In this document: piece by piece, positions 45,901 through 54,199 of the stretch | Layout of the letters: the number at the start of each line of letters is the position of its first letter | How positions within the stretch are numbered: position 1 is the first letter of the stretch | Translations under genes and position numbers: made by a program | Notes under the pieces: model-generated | Told to the model about the DNA's origin: nothing | Seen by the model: the letters and a program-made list of their open reading frames with translations, nothing else | Databases searched by the model: none | Source: a bacterium | GTDB taxonomy: Bacteria; Planctomycetota; UBA1135; UBA2386 | DNA: 64,000 nt | NCBI GenBank assembly: GCA_030432695.1 | Contig: JAUILN010000005.1 | Span: 186,001 to 250,000, forward strand | Reading direction: 5' to 3'

Positions 45901-47379
45901 TCAGCGCCCCGCGTCGGCCAGCGCCTGCCGGTAGCGCTGCAGGCGCTCGGAGTAGCGCACCACCGCCGAGCCGTCTGCAGCCTCCACCGCTTCGCGCTGC
46001 AGCTCGACCGCCTCGGCGAAGCGACCGTTCTCGAAGCACGCCAGCGCCAGGGTGTCGACCCGCCAATAGGTCCGCCAGCTCGGGTCGCTCTCCATCGCCC
46101 GCGCCGCGGCCAACGCCAGCTCGGCGTGCTCGCCGGCGTAGCCTTCACGGGTGAGCAGCTTCCAGGCGAACGAGTTCAGCGCCTGTGCGTCGCCCTGCAT
46201 CGATGCCACGTAGCGCAGGCCGTAGTCCTTCGCGGCACTGCCGTGGTTGCGGCGGGCGGCGTGGTGCTCGAAGGCCTTCTTCGCCAACCAGCCGTCACCC
46301 GGATCGGCGTCGAGCCCGAGTTCGAACACCCGGTCAGCCAGATCCTCGAAGCGCTCGGTGCCGCGGTCCATCGCCTCGAGCACGTCGAGCACCTCACCAC
46401 AGCGGCCGGGCACACCCTTGCAGCTCTCCAGCCATGCCATGCCGTGCGCCCGCGCGCGGCGGTCGTCGGAGATCCCGGCGTGGATGCGGAACGACACGCG
46501 GCGCAGCGTCGGATCGAACGGCACCCGCCGCAATCCCTGCGCCAACACCTTGCGCACCCGCTCGTCGGCGGCCAGCGCCGGGCTCTTCACCAACACCGCC
46601 TCGGCCACGTGCGCGACCCACACCGGTCGCTCGGCGTAGCGCAGCAGCACGTCTTCGAGGATGCGGCCGAGCTGCTTCTCGCCCTGCGGCCACGCCAGGT
46701 GCTCGATCCGTCCGACGACCTCGCTCCAGTGCCGTGTGGCCTCGCGGTCACCGCCAGCGGTCGCCGCGACCCGCTCCCCGTCCGAGGCACGACCTGCGAT
46801 CCGCAAAGCCATGCCCAGGTCGAACCGTCCGGCCGCAGCATCGGCCAGTTCATGGCGGACCCCGTCGTCGAGGCGTCCGACCCTCAGCACCCGACGCTGC
46901 GCATCGGCCAACGCGTAGCGCGCGCCGACCCGCTCGCCCGTGGCCGCCTCGAACCACTCCGAGACCGCTCCGCGGCGATCGAGGAATCGGGCGTGCTGGC
47001 CCTTCGGCCCACGCGGCTTCACGTCTGCATAGGCCGCCGCCTCCGCCGGGAGCATGGTGTCGATCCGCACCGACTCGTCGTCGAGTTCCTCGGCCCAACG
47101 CACCAAGTTGCTTTCCGCGGCGAGCAAGGCCGCCCGGCCACTCGGCAACAACACCATCAGGTGGGCCGACGGCTGCGGCAGACCGGCACGCTCCGCCCGG
47201 ACCTCCTCGCAGGAGTCCAGGTCCGGCAAGGGCGCTCCGATGCGGGCGCGCGCGGGCTGGTCCTGCGGGCCATGTTCCTGTGCCGGGGCCCCACCCGGCG
47301 CCGCGACCGTGCCGCACCACCCCAGCAGCAGGGCGCCAACGGAACGGAACAGCAACTCGGCCTGTTGGATCGCGGCCAT
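45901..47379 (-). CDS. Secreted protein with TPR-like C-terminus
   Basis: 492 residues, ATG preceded by AGGAGTCCCGAG. The N-terminus MAAIQQAELLFRSVGALLLGW acts as a signal peptide ending near GGAPAQ. The central part is helical and Ala/Arg-rich (LARWAEEL-type helices), and the last ~150 residues have TPR character (DGWLAKKAFEHHAARRNHG, ALNSFAWKLLTREGYAGEH, ALACFENGRFAEAVELQREA). No catalytic motif. Probably periplasmic. It is transcribed toward the amidohydrolase gene, with a REP-like hairpin in the 60-base gap. Confidence 0.78.
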   Translation of the reverse strand: MAAIQQAELLFRSVGALLLGWCGTVAAPGGAPAQEHGPQDQPARARIGAPLPDLDSCEEVRAERAGLPQPSAHLMVLLPSGRAALLAAESNLVRWAEELDDESVRIDTMLPAEAAAYADVKPRGPKGQHARFLDRRGAVSEWFEAATGERVGARYALADAQRRVLRVGRLDDGVRHELADAAAGRFDLGMALRIAGRASDGERVAATAGGDREATRHWSEVVGRIEHLAWPQGEKQLGRILEDVLLRYAERPVWVAHVAEAVLVKSPALAADERVRKVLAQGLRRVPFDPTLRRVSFRIHAGISDDRRARAHGMAWLESCKGVPGRCGEVLDVLEAMDRGTERFEDLADRVFELGLDADPGDGWLAKKAFEHHAARRNHGSAAKDYGLRYVASMQGDAQALNSFAWKLLTREGYAGEHAELALAAARAMESDPSWRTYWRVDTLALACFENGRFAEAVELQREAVEAADGSAVVRYSERLQRYRQALADAGR

Positions 47380-47590
47380 CTCGGGACTCCTCTATCTGAC
47401 TTCTTCCCGCCGCCCTCCCCGGGGGACGACGCACGAAAGTGCATCGACCGGGTGAAGAGAGCGCCTTCAGGTGTCAAAGACGTGGACAGCTCGGCGTCCA
47501 CGAATGGGACTAGTGGGCAGTTCGACGGCGGTCACCCGACGAAGGGTCCGCCGACTTCCCTGCGCAGGTCCGATCGCCGACATTGTCTCG

Positions 47591-48010
47591 ATGTCGACGA
47601 CCAGCCTGGCCATCCGAACAGAGCGCCGTGGCCTCCTGGAAATCACGGCCGAGGTTGAGAATGCGGTGCGCGGACTCGTCCGGGGCCACCCCGGCGAGCC
47701 CGCACTGTGCACGGTGTTCGTCCGCCACACCTCGGCCAGTCTGGTGATCCAGGAGAACGCCGACCCGAGCGCCGCCCGCGACCTCGAGGCCTTCCTGCTG
47801 CGCCTGGCACCCGACGGAGACCCTGCCTACACCCACACCGCGGAAGGCCCCGACGACATGCCAAGCCACATCCGCGCCGCGCTCACCGCCACCAGTCTCG
47901 GGATCCCGATCGTCGACGGCCAACTGGCGCTCGGCACCTGGCAGGGCATCTACCTGTGGGAGCACCGGGTGCGTGCGCACCACCGCGAGCTGGTGGTGGC
48001 GGTGACCTGA
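47591..48010 (+). CDS. YjbQ/UPF0047 family protein
   Basis: 139 residues from MSTTSLAIRTERRG; upstream in-frame sequence is unconserved. The family pattern is complete: VFVRHTSASLVIQENADPS (His and Asn/Asp cluster), then EGPDDMPSHIRAAL and IPIVDGQLALGTWQGIYLWEHR to the end. Family members share a fold with a metal-like His site and have been tied to a weak thiamine-phosphate-synthase activity, but the physiological role is unclear. The gene converges with the truncated haemoglobin, 18 bases apart. Confidence 0.94.
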   Translation: MSTTSLAIRTERRGLLEITAEVENAVRGLVRGHPGEPALCTVFVRHTSASLVIQENADPSAARDLEAFLLRLAPDGDPAYTHTAEGPDDMPSHIRAALTATSLGIPIVDGQLALGTWQGIYLWEHRVRAHHRELVVAVT

Positions 48011-48028
48011 ACCACACGCACCGATCGT

Positions 48029-48430
48029 TCAGCGGTTGATCAGGAACGTCGCGACGTCACCGAGGAACGCGTCGAGGCCGCGCTTCGCGTCGTCGGGCAG
48101 ATCGCTCTCGCCGAGCGCGTGGCGCATCAAGAGCATCCAGCGGTCGCGAGCCGCGCGGTCGACCGGGAACGGCGCATGCCGCATCCGCAGCCGCGGATGG
48201 CCGCGCTTCTGCGAATAGACCGGCGCACCGCCCAGACGCTGCACGACGAAGTCGGCGAGTCGCTGCTCGGCGCCCGCGAGGTCGTCTTCGGGATACATCG
48301 GCCCGAGGATCGGGTCGCTCGGGATGCGTCGGTAGAAAGCCGCGACCAGCGCGCGGAACGGGGCTTCGCCATGGGTCGGCACGAGGTGACCGACCGGGTC
48401 CGTGGGCTGCTCCGGAGGAGGCTCTGTCAC
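48029..48430 (-). CDS. Truncated haemoglobin (group II-like)
   Basis: 133 residues from a GTG (VTEPPPEQPTDPVGHLV). FRALVAAFYRRIPSDPILGPMYP is the B-C-E helix region of trHbs, RLGGAPVYSQKRGHPRLRMRHAPFPV contains the E-F region with the proximal-His candidate in MRHAPFPV, and the G-helix reads RDRWMLLMRHAL. This pattern is that of GlbO-type proteins, which bind O2 or NO. It is a single-domain cytosolic protein. It has 82 bases to the divergent cupin-type gene and converges with yjbQ. Confidence 0.92.
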   Translation of the reverse strand: MTEPPPEQPTDPVGHLVPTHGEAPFRALVAAFYRRIPSDPILGPMYPEDDLAGAEQRLADFVVQRLGGAPVYSQKRGHPRLRMRHAPFPVDRAARDRWMLLMRHALGESDLPDDAKRGLDAFLGDVATFLINR

Positions 48431-48512
48431 GCCGCCATCGAAGGCGACCGCGCGCTCCCCGACAAGGCTTCGCGCTTGCCGGCCGGCACGGACCCCGTGA
48501 AGCTGCCCGCGC

Positions 48513-49718
48513 ATGACCGACTCCGAACCGCTCGATTTCGACTGGGTGCTGGTTCCTCCGGAGGAACGAGCGAGCCGCCTGCCCGAGCTGATCGAGCGCG
48601 GCGGGCTGGCCCTCGAGCTGGTGCGCCGCGGCTGCGACCACGGCGTCCTGGTGGTCGGCGACGTCCCGCCCGCTCCGACCGGGGACCCGGCCGCGGCATG
48701 GCGCGCCGCGCGACCGGTCTTCCTCCCCGACCTGCTCACCGAGCGCGTCGGGACCTTCGCCGACGAGATCCAGGCCAGCCGCGAGACGTTCGACCGGCTG
48801 CGCGACGGCGCCCGCCTGCTCGACGAACTGGAGCCCCGCCTCGAGGACGCCGAACCGTTCGTCTACGCCGGCTCGACCGTCGACCAGGCCGACGAACGCG
48901 AGATCGAGCGGGTGTTCGTCGACATCCCCGGGCAGGGCAAACCGAACCCGCGGCGCCGAGTCCGCGACCTCACCGCCCGCCTGTCCTGGATCGCGAACGA
49001 CGAGTCCGACCTGAGCCTCAGGATCCGCTTCTCCTTCGGTCACGAGTCGACCCGCGACTGGCTGGCCCCCGACGAGCGCGCGGAGCACTCCGACCAGCTC
49101 GCCGCCGCGGTGTTCCCCGAGTGCGCGGTGCTCGCCGAAGGCCTGGTTCCCGAACTCCTCGAGTCGCTGCACGGCGCGCCGCTGCGGATGTCCGAGCGGA
49201 TCATCTACGACAACGTCCCCGGCGGCGGCGCCGTGTTCCACCACGACGCCGATCCCGGCCAGCGCGGCGTGGCGTTCGTGCAACTCGGTGGGGTGACGGT
49301 CTGGCTGGCCCTGCCGGTCGACGAACTCGCCGAACAGGTGGCGGCGTTCGTGGCCGAACGAGGTCACGGGCTGGAGGGAACCGACGAATCCTCCGCGGCG
49401 ATCCGCGCGCACCTGCTCGCGGCTCCCGATCCGCTGCCGGAATGGCTGTGGCAACTCCTCAACTTCGAACCGGCATTCACCGCGAGGCTGTCCGCCGCCG
49501 GTCATCTCTACGCGCTCGGTCCGGGCGACGCCTTGCTCCTGCCGTCCCACCGCCCCGAACTGTGCGCGTGGCACTCGGTGTTCGGAACCGGAGACGGCCC
49601 GGGATTGGCGCACAGCTTCGGACTGTTCGACGCGAGGTCTTCATCCGGCCGGACGGAACACGAATGTTCTATCGCTCCCGCCCCACCGGCCCCGCCGGCA
49701 CGATCCGAAGAGGGATAG
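48513..49718 (+). CDS. JmjC/cupin-like protein, possible Fe(II)/2OG oxygenase
   Basis: 401 residues from MTDSEPLDFDWVLVPPEE. The C-terminal half looks like a double-stranded beta-helix: AVFHHDADPGQRGVAFVQLGG gives an HxD-type pair (HHD), and ALGPGDALLLPSHRPELCAWHSVFG gives the distal His, the spacing expected of JmjC/cupin-8 oxygenases. VTVWLALP between them matches the conserved strand. The N-terminal half is unassigned. If active it would hydroxylate a protein or small molecule; a plain cupin fold without activity is the alternative. No signal peptide. Divergent from the truncated haemoglobin. Confidence 0.65.
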   Translation: MTDSEPLDFDWVLVPPEERASRLPELIERGGLALELVRRGCDHGVLVVGDVPPAPTGDPAAAWRAARPVFLPDLLTERVGTFADEIQASRETFDRLRDGARLLDELEPRLEDAEPFVYAGSTVDQADEREIERVFVDIPGQGKPNPRRRVRDLTARLSWIANDESDLSLRIRFSFGHESTRDWLAPDERAEHSDQLAAAVFPECAVLAEGLVPELLESLHGAPLRMSERIIYDNVPGGGAVFHHDADPGQRGVAFVQLGGVTVWLALPVDELAEQVAAFVAERGHGLEGTDESSAAIRAHLLAAPDPLPEWLWQLLNFEPAFTARLSAAGHLYALGPGDALLLPSHRPELCAWHSVFGTGDGPGLAHSFGLFDARSSSGRTEHECSIAPAPPAPPARSEEG

Positions 49719-49741
49719 ACTGCTCGCGCCCCATTTCCCCG

Positions 49742-50848
49742 ATGACCCGAATGCACTCCACCGCTCTCCGCGCTCTCGGCGCTTCTTGTCTCGCCGTCGC
49801 TCTCCCCAGCCTCGCGGCCCAGCAGGTCACCTCCCCCGCCGGTTACGACACGACCGAGGGCGAGACGACCTTCAACCACTTCACCCTGCCCTCGAGTTCC
49901 TCGCTCGGCCGTCGGTTCCAGCAGGTCGACGCTACCCACGCGGCTTCCGGCGGCCTCCTGATCCAGAGCATGGGCTTCCGCCGGGACGGCGGCAGCAGCG
50001 GCGGTGGAACCAATGAACCGCCCCGCACGATGGACCTCGAGATCACCATGGGCTACGCCGACATGAGCGTGCTCACTCGGCGATTCGACGACAACTTCCT
50101 GGCCGGCAGCCGCCAGGTCGTGTTCACCAAGAAGCAGGTGAGCATGCCGGACTGGACCGGCAACGCCGGCACGCCGGCACCCTTCGACTTCAACGTCGCG
50201 CTCGATACGCCCTTCCCCTACGCGGGACCGTTCGCGCTGGTCATCGACTTCGTGCACGAGAACGTCGCCTACACGACCGGCACCGCCCCGAGCGGCACGT
50301 CGGTCGACCGCGGCTACATCGGCGCACTGACCTCCAACGCCTCCGACCTCGGGACGGGTTGCACGCCGACGAACCTCCCTGGCGCGTTCGACCACAACAT
50401 GCGCATGGAGAACAACGGCGCCGGCGGCGGCGCGCACGGGATGCGCATGCGCGTCTCGGGCACCAACGCACCATTCGGCGCACCGCTGGTGATGAACATC
50501 GACCTGCAGGACCTGAACCTGACGGTCCCGGGTCTGTGCACGACGATCCACGCCGGCGGCCTGGTCACCGTTCCGTTCGGCACGTCCAGCGCGACGGGCG
50601 GTATCACCGAGACCTCGATCTCGTTCGGTCACTCTCCGGCGTTCGTCGGCGCGAGCCTGGTGACCCAGTTCGCCGCGATCGACGCCGGCCTGCCGTTCGG
50701 TGTCGCGCTGTCGAACGGCCAGCAGGGCACGATGCCAGGCGATCCGAGCAGCACCTCCAACGACTGCGTCTACCACTGGGCCGGCCTGCCGAGCGACGAG
50801 GGCACGCTGTTCTTCGGCGGCGGCATGGTGCTGAAGCTCGGGCTGTGA
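49742..50848 (+). CDS. Secreted protein, unknown function
   Basis: 368 residues from MTRMHSTALRALG; the signal peptide ends ...ALPSLAAQQ. The open frame extends far upstream only as a shadow of the cupin-like gene. Sequence is rich in Gly, Thr and Asn with beta character (TTFNHFTLPSSSSLGRRFQ, DFNVALDTPFPYAGPFALVI). The C-terminal part (AAIDAGLPFGVALSNGQQG, then FFGGGMVLKLGL) has the strand pattern of the C-terminal domains of other secreted proteins here, but it lacks their opening Cys motif. No enzymatic motif. It is followed by another secreted protein gene, 112 bases on. Confidence 0.82.
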   Translation: MTRMHSTALRALGASCLAVALPSLAAQQVTSPAGYDTTEGETTFNHFTLPSSSSLGRRFQQVDATHAASGGLLIQSMGFRRDGGSSGGGTNEPPRTMDLEITMGYADMSVLTRRFDDNFLAGSRQVVFTKKQVSMPDWTGNAGTPAPFDFNVALDTPFPYAGPFALVIDFVHENVAYTTGTAPSGTSVDRGYIGALTSNASDLGTGCTPTNLPGAFDHNMRMENNGAGGGAHGMRMRVSGTNAPFGAPLVMNIDLQDLNLTVPGLCTTIHAGGLVTVPFGTSSATGGITETSISFGHSPAFVGASLVTQFAAIDAGLPFGVALSNGQQGTMPGDPSSTSNDCVYHWAGLPSDEGTLFFGGGMVLKLGL

Positions 50849-50960
50849 TCCGGTCGTGGGCAGGGTGAGCGCGGACGCGGCAGAATCCCTGTCACGGTCC
50901 GGCCCGCCCCGGCAAGGTGATGTGCCGCCGTCCCTCCCCCAACGGCTAGCCACATCCACC

Positions 50961-52325
50961 ATGAACCTCGCACGAGCTTCCCTCCTCGCCGCGGCCCTCG
51001 CCCCGGCGCTCACCGCCCAGACCTGGACCCAGGTCAACACCACCACCGCGCCGGCCCCGCAGGGCTTCCAGCAGTCACTGGCCTTCGACATGGTCAACGG
51101 CCGCGTCCTGCTCTACGGCGGACGCACTTCCGCCCCGCTGGCCGAGACCTGGCTGTTCGACGGCGCCAACTGGACGCTGATCACGCCGCCGGCCGACCCC
51201 GGCGACCGCTGGGGCCACCGCATCGTCACCGACACCAACCGCGCGCGTGTGATCCTCTGGGGTGGCCGCGGCTCCGGCACCAGCGCCGTCTCCGGCACCT
51301 GGGAGTGGGACGGCGGCACCTGGACGCAGATCCCGACCGCCAACGAGCCGCCGCTGCGCGCCTGGCACCAGATGGCCTTCGACAGCCGCCGTGGCGTGAC
51401 GGTGATGTTCGGCGGGTTCGCGGTGCTCGACAACCAGACCTGGGAGTACGACGGCACCGACTGGACCGCGGTGACCACCGCGACCACCCCGCCGCGCGTC
51501 GGCGACGGCGAGATGGTCTACGACGCCTCGCGCGGCGTCACCGTGCTCTACGGCGGCTTCGACGGCTCGACCGGCGCCTACGCCGGCACCTGGGAGTACG
51601 ACGGCACCGACTGGACGCAGATCACCACCACCCGCTCGCCGGGCAACATCATCCGCCACCAGATGAGCTACGACTCGCTGCGCGGCCAGGTGGTGCTGGT
51701 CGGCGGTTTCGACGGCACCGCTCGTCAGGACACGTGGAGCTACGACGGCACCGACTGGACCCTCGAAGCCGCGACCGGCGCGTTCCCGACCGTCCCGCTC
51801 GAAGGCGGCATGACCTACGACCCGCAGCGTGACCGCCACGTGTTCTTCGGCGGCCGCGGCCCGTCGGGCACCAGCGGCGACACCAACGAGTACCAGGCTC
51901 TCGGCCACCCGAGCTTCGCGCCCGCGGGCCCGGGCTGCGCGGGCAGCGCCGGCGTGCCGGTGCTCGCTGCAGCCACCGGCAGCCTGCCGGTCGCCGGCCA
52001 GAACTTCACCGCCGAGGTGAGCAACCTGCCGGCCAGCACCTCGTCGGTGGTGGTCCTGTTCGGCCTCGACAACCGTACGTTCGGCCCGGTGATGCTGCCG
52101 TTCGAGCTGTCGATCGCCGGCCTGCCCGGCTGCTTCCTCGACCACAGCAACGACGTCGCCTTCCCGGTCGCGGCCGGCGGCGGCACCGCGAGCTGGACCT
52201 TGCCGATCCCGGCGATGCCGCTCGGCACGCTGTTCTGGAACCAGGTGTTCGTGCCGGATCCGGCGGCGGGCAACCCGGCCGGCGCGGTGCTGTCGAACTC
52301 GTGCCGCGGCGCGGTGTTCCTCTGA
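50961..52325 (+). CDS. Secreted kelch-type beta-propeller protein
   Basis: 454 residues from MNLARASLLAAALAPALTAQ, which is a signal peptide. Six or so kelch-like blades repeat the pattern DxxRGVxVLxGG....TWEYDGTDW; blades around 51438-51466 and 51588-51616 are nearly identical even at DNA level. From ~330 a C-terminal domain begins GPGCAGSAGVP and runs to SCRGAVFL, the same type as in the secreted protein at 5346-6278. A propeller plus sorting-like tail suggests a surface binding protein. No catalytic motif. Confidence 0.88.
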   Translation: MNLARASLLAAALAPALTAQTWTQVNTTTAPAPQGFQQSLAFDMVNGRVLLYGGRTSAPLAETWLFDGANWTLITPPADPGDRWGHRIVTDTNRARVILWGGRGSGTSAVSGTWEWDGGTWTQIPTANEPPLRAWHQMAFDSRRGVTVMFGGFAVLDNQTWEYDGTDWTAVTTATTPPRVGDGEMVYDASRGVTVLYGGFDGSTGAYAGTWEYDGTDWTQITTTRSPGNIIRHQMSYDSLRGQVVLVGGFDGTARQDTWSYDGTDWTLEAATGAFPTVPLEGGMTYDPQRDRHVFFGGRGPSGTSGDTNEYQALGHPSFAPAGPGCAGSAGVPVLAAATGSLPVAGQNFTAEVSNLPASTSSVVVLFGLDNRTFGPVMLPFELSIAGLPGCFLDHSNDVAFPVAAGGGTASWTLPIPAMPLGTLFWNQVFVPDPAAGNPAGAVLSNSCRGAVFL

Positions 52326-52360
52326 TCGGCGCGAGCCGCTGAGCCGCGGGCCCGGGCGCC

Positions 52361-54127
52361 TTAGCGCGCCCGGACCTCGACCCGGCTCCGCCACGTCCGG
52401 CCATCGCGCTGGACCTCGGGGCCGTCGCCCAGCACCAGTCCGCCGCTCGGAATGGGGCCATCGTGGGAGAAGCTCGCGATCGCCACCTCGCGGATGTCGA
52501 GATCGCCGCCGTCCTTGCCCTCGAGGGGCCGGCGGGTCACCGGCCCGCTCTCCAGGAGTTCGACCAGGAACGACCCGAACGACTCCTGGGCCCCGGGACG
52601 CAGCGACACGGTGGCCACCAGTCCCTCGAACACCGGGCTGACGTTCGGGTTCAGGATCGCCGACTTCGACGCGATCTCGACGTAGTACGCATCGAGGTCG
52701 AGCGTCTCGATCCCCCGCACGACGGTGTGGGTCCGGCCCTTCAGCCCCGGAACCGACACCGACTGCAGCAGCGCCCCGGCCTCGGGGGCGTCGGCAGCGC
52801 CGAGCGGGACGCGCACCTCGATCGCGGAATTCTGCAGCAAGGCGTCCTCGAGCTGCGCGACGATGCGCCGGGCCTGCGCGCAGGCTTCCGCCGCACCGGT
52901 GACGACCAGACAGCCGCCGACCATGTGCACGTCGGTCGTCTCGATCCAAGGTTCCAGCCCGAGCTGGACCATGTCCTGGATGCGGCCGATCTCGATCGGT
53001 CCAGGACCCTCGGTCAGGTCTCCGAAGTCCGGACTGGCCGTCGGAGAGAGCGCGGCGTTCGCCCAACCCTCCGAGCGTTCGGCACAGCGCGGATAGCCTC
53101 GCTGCAGCGCGCGACTGGTCAACGCCGTCGTCGGCAGCACGGCGAGGCCCTCGGCCGCCGGCCGGGCCGAGATCCGCTCCGCCGAGACGACCAGGGCCAG
53201 CGAACGCCCGTCGCTCGGCAGCGCGACCGCGCCGACCATCGACCGGGAGCCGTCCTCGATCCGCTCCGAGCTGGTCCACGCCAGCACCTCGAGCGTCGGG
53301 ACGTCGAGCGACGGCACGCCTTCGACGCCGACGCGGCGGCGCTCGATCTCGCGGTGCGGCCGCGAGACGATGCCCTGGGTCATCAGCACCAGGTCGGAGG
53401 AACCCGCCAGGACGTACGGGATCACCACGACCGAAACCCCGGTGAATGCCGCCGCGGTGATCGGGGCGGCGATCTTCGCCTCCTCGGCGACCTCCACATC
53501 GTAGTCCTGCAGGTAGCGCAGCAGCTCGGCGCGCGACAGCGCGAGCGGCCAGCCGGCGGGCCCGACCGCGCGGGCACTCCAGAGCTCCCGGCCCGCCTCG
53601 GATCGCGCCGCCACCGTGCCGTCCCCCGCCGCCAGCTCCACCAACCTCGCGGTCACTGCGATGCGCGGTTCGAGCTCGGCTTCGAGCACGTCGAACGCCA
53701 GGTCGAACTGACGGGCTCCCGCGCCATCGCCCTGGAACGCCAGGAAGCCCGCCAGCTCCGACACGTCGAACTCGAGGCCCGGGTCGGACCGCTGGACGAA
53801 CATCTTGGCGACGTGCCCGACGCCGTCGCTGCCGACCATCCGGAGCTCCGCGTCCTTGCCGCTGCCGAGGAAGTCGGCCGGACTGCCCCAACTCCCCAAC
53901 AAGGGCGGCATCGGCGGCACGGGCGGCACTCGACCGTCCACGCGGAAGCCCGCGAGCGAGCGTAGCCGAACCACGGTCTCGCGCGACGCCGACGCGGCGA
54001 CCACCGCCGGATCGCCGATCGACTCGATGCCGCGGTCGGCCCGGGCCTGCGCAGTCAGAACGGCACCGTGGCCGGCAACCAACGCGAGGGGCAGGATGAA
54101 GGGACACAATCGAAGGGTCGTGTTCAT
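52361..54127 (-). CDS. Secreted protein downstream of the ECF/anti-sigma pair
   Basis: 588 residues from MNTTLRLCPFILPLALVAG, a signal peptide ending near LTAQA. The central and C-terminal parts are mixed alpha/beta. GLEPWIETTDVHMVGGCLVVTG followed by EACAQARRIVAQLEDAL looks like a secretin-N or STN-like small domain, the only recognisable piece and only weakly so. The following LQSVSVPGLKGRTHTVVRG and ESFGSFLVELLES strands are not assigned. It lies 72 bases after the anti-sigma gene on the same strand and is a plausible member of that regulon. Confidence 0.78.
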   Translation of the reverse strand: MNTTLRLCPFILPLALVAGHGAVLTAQARADRGIESIGDPAVVAASASRETVVRLRSLAGFRVDGRVPPVPPMPPLLGSWGSPADFLGSGKDAELRMVGSDGVGHVAKMFVQRSDPGLEFDVSELAGFLAFQGDGAGARQFDLAFDVLEAELEPRIAVTARLVELAAGDGTVAARSEAGRELWSARAVGPAGWPLALSRAELLRYLQDYDVEVAEEAKIAAPITAAAFTGVSVVVIPYVLAGSSDLVLMTQGIVSRPHREIERRRVGVEGVPSLDVPTLEVLAWTSSERIEDGSRSMVGAVALPSDGRSLALVVSAERISARPAAEGLAVLPTTALTSRALQRGYPRCAERSEGWANAALSPTASPDFGDLTEGPGPIEIGRIQDMVQLGLEPWIETTDVHMVGGCLVVTGAAEACAQARRIVAQLEDALLQNSAIEVRVPLGAADAPEAGALLQSVSVPGLKGRTHTVVRGIETLDLDAYYVEIASKSAILNPNVSPVFEGLVATVSLRPGAQESFGSFLVELLESGPVTRRPLEGKDGGDLDIREVAIASFSHDGPIPSGGLVLGDGPEVQRDGRTWRSRVEVRAR

Positions 54128-54199
54128 GAGTGGCTCCGCGGGAAGGACGCGCGAGCGCGCGACGCGTCAGGCCGCACGGCAGGGAATCACGCGAATGAC

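Noticed and set aside
44644-47658. 1004-residue plus-strand open frame
   Set aside because: Antisense of the M20 amidohydrolase and the secreted TPR-like gene, both supported by motifs or signal peptide.
48119-50848. 909-residue fusion covering the JmjC-like gene and the next secreted protein
   Set aside because: The first two-thirds is a shadow of the JmjC-like frame; the real gene starts with a signal peptide at 49742.
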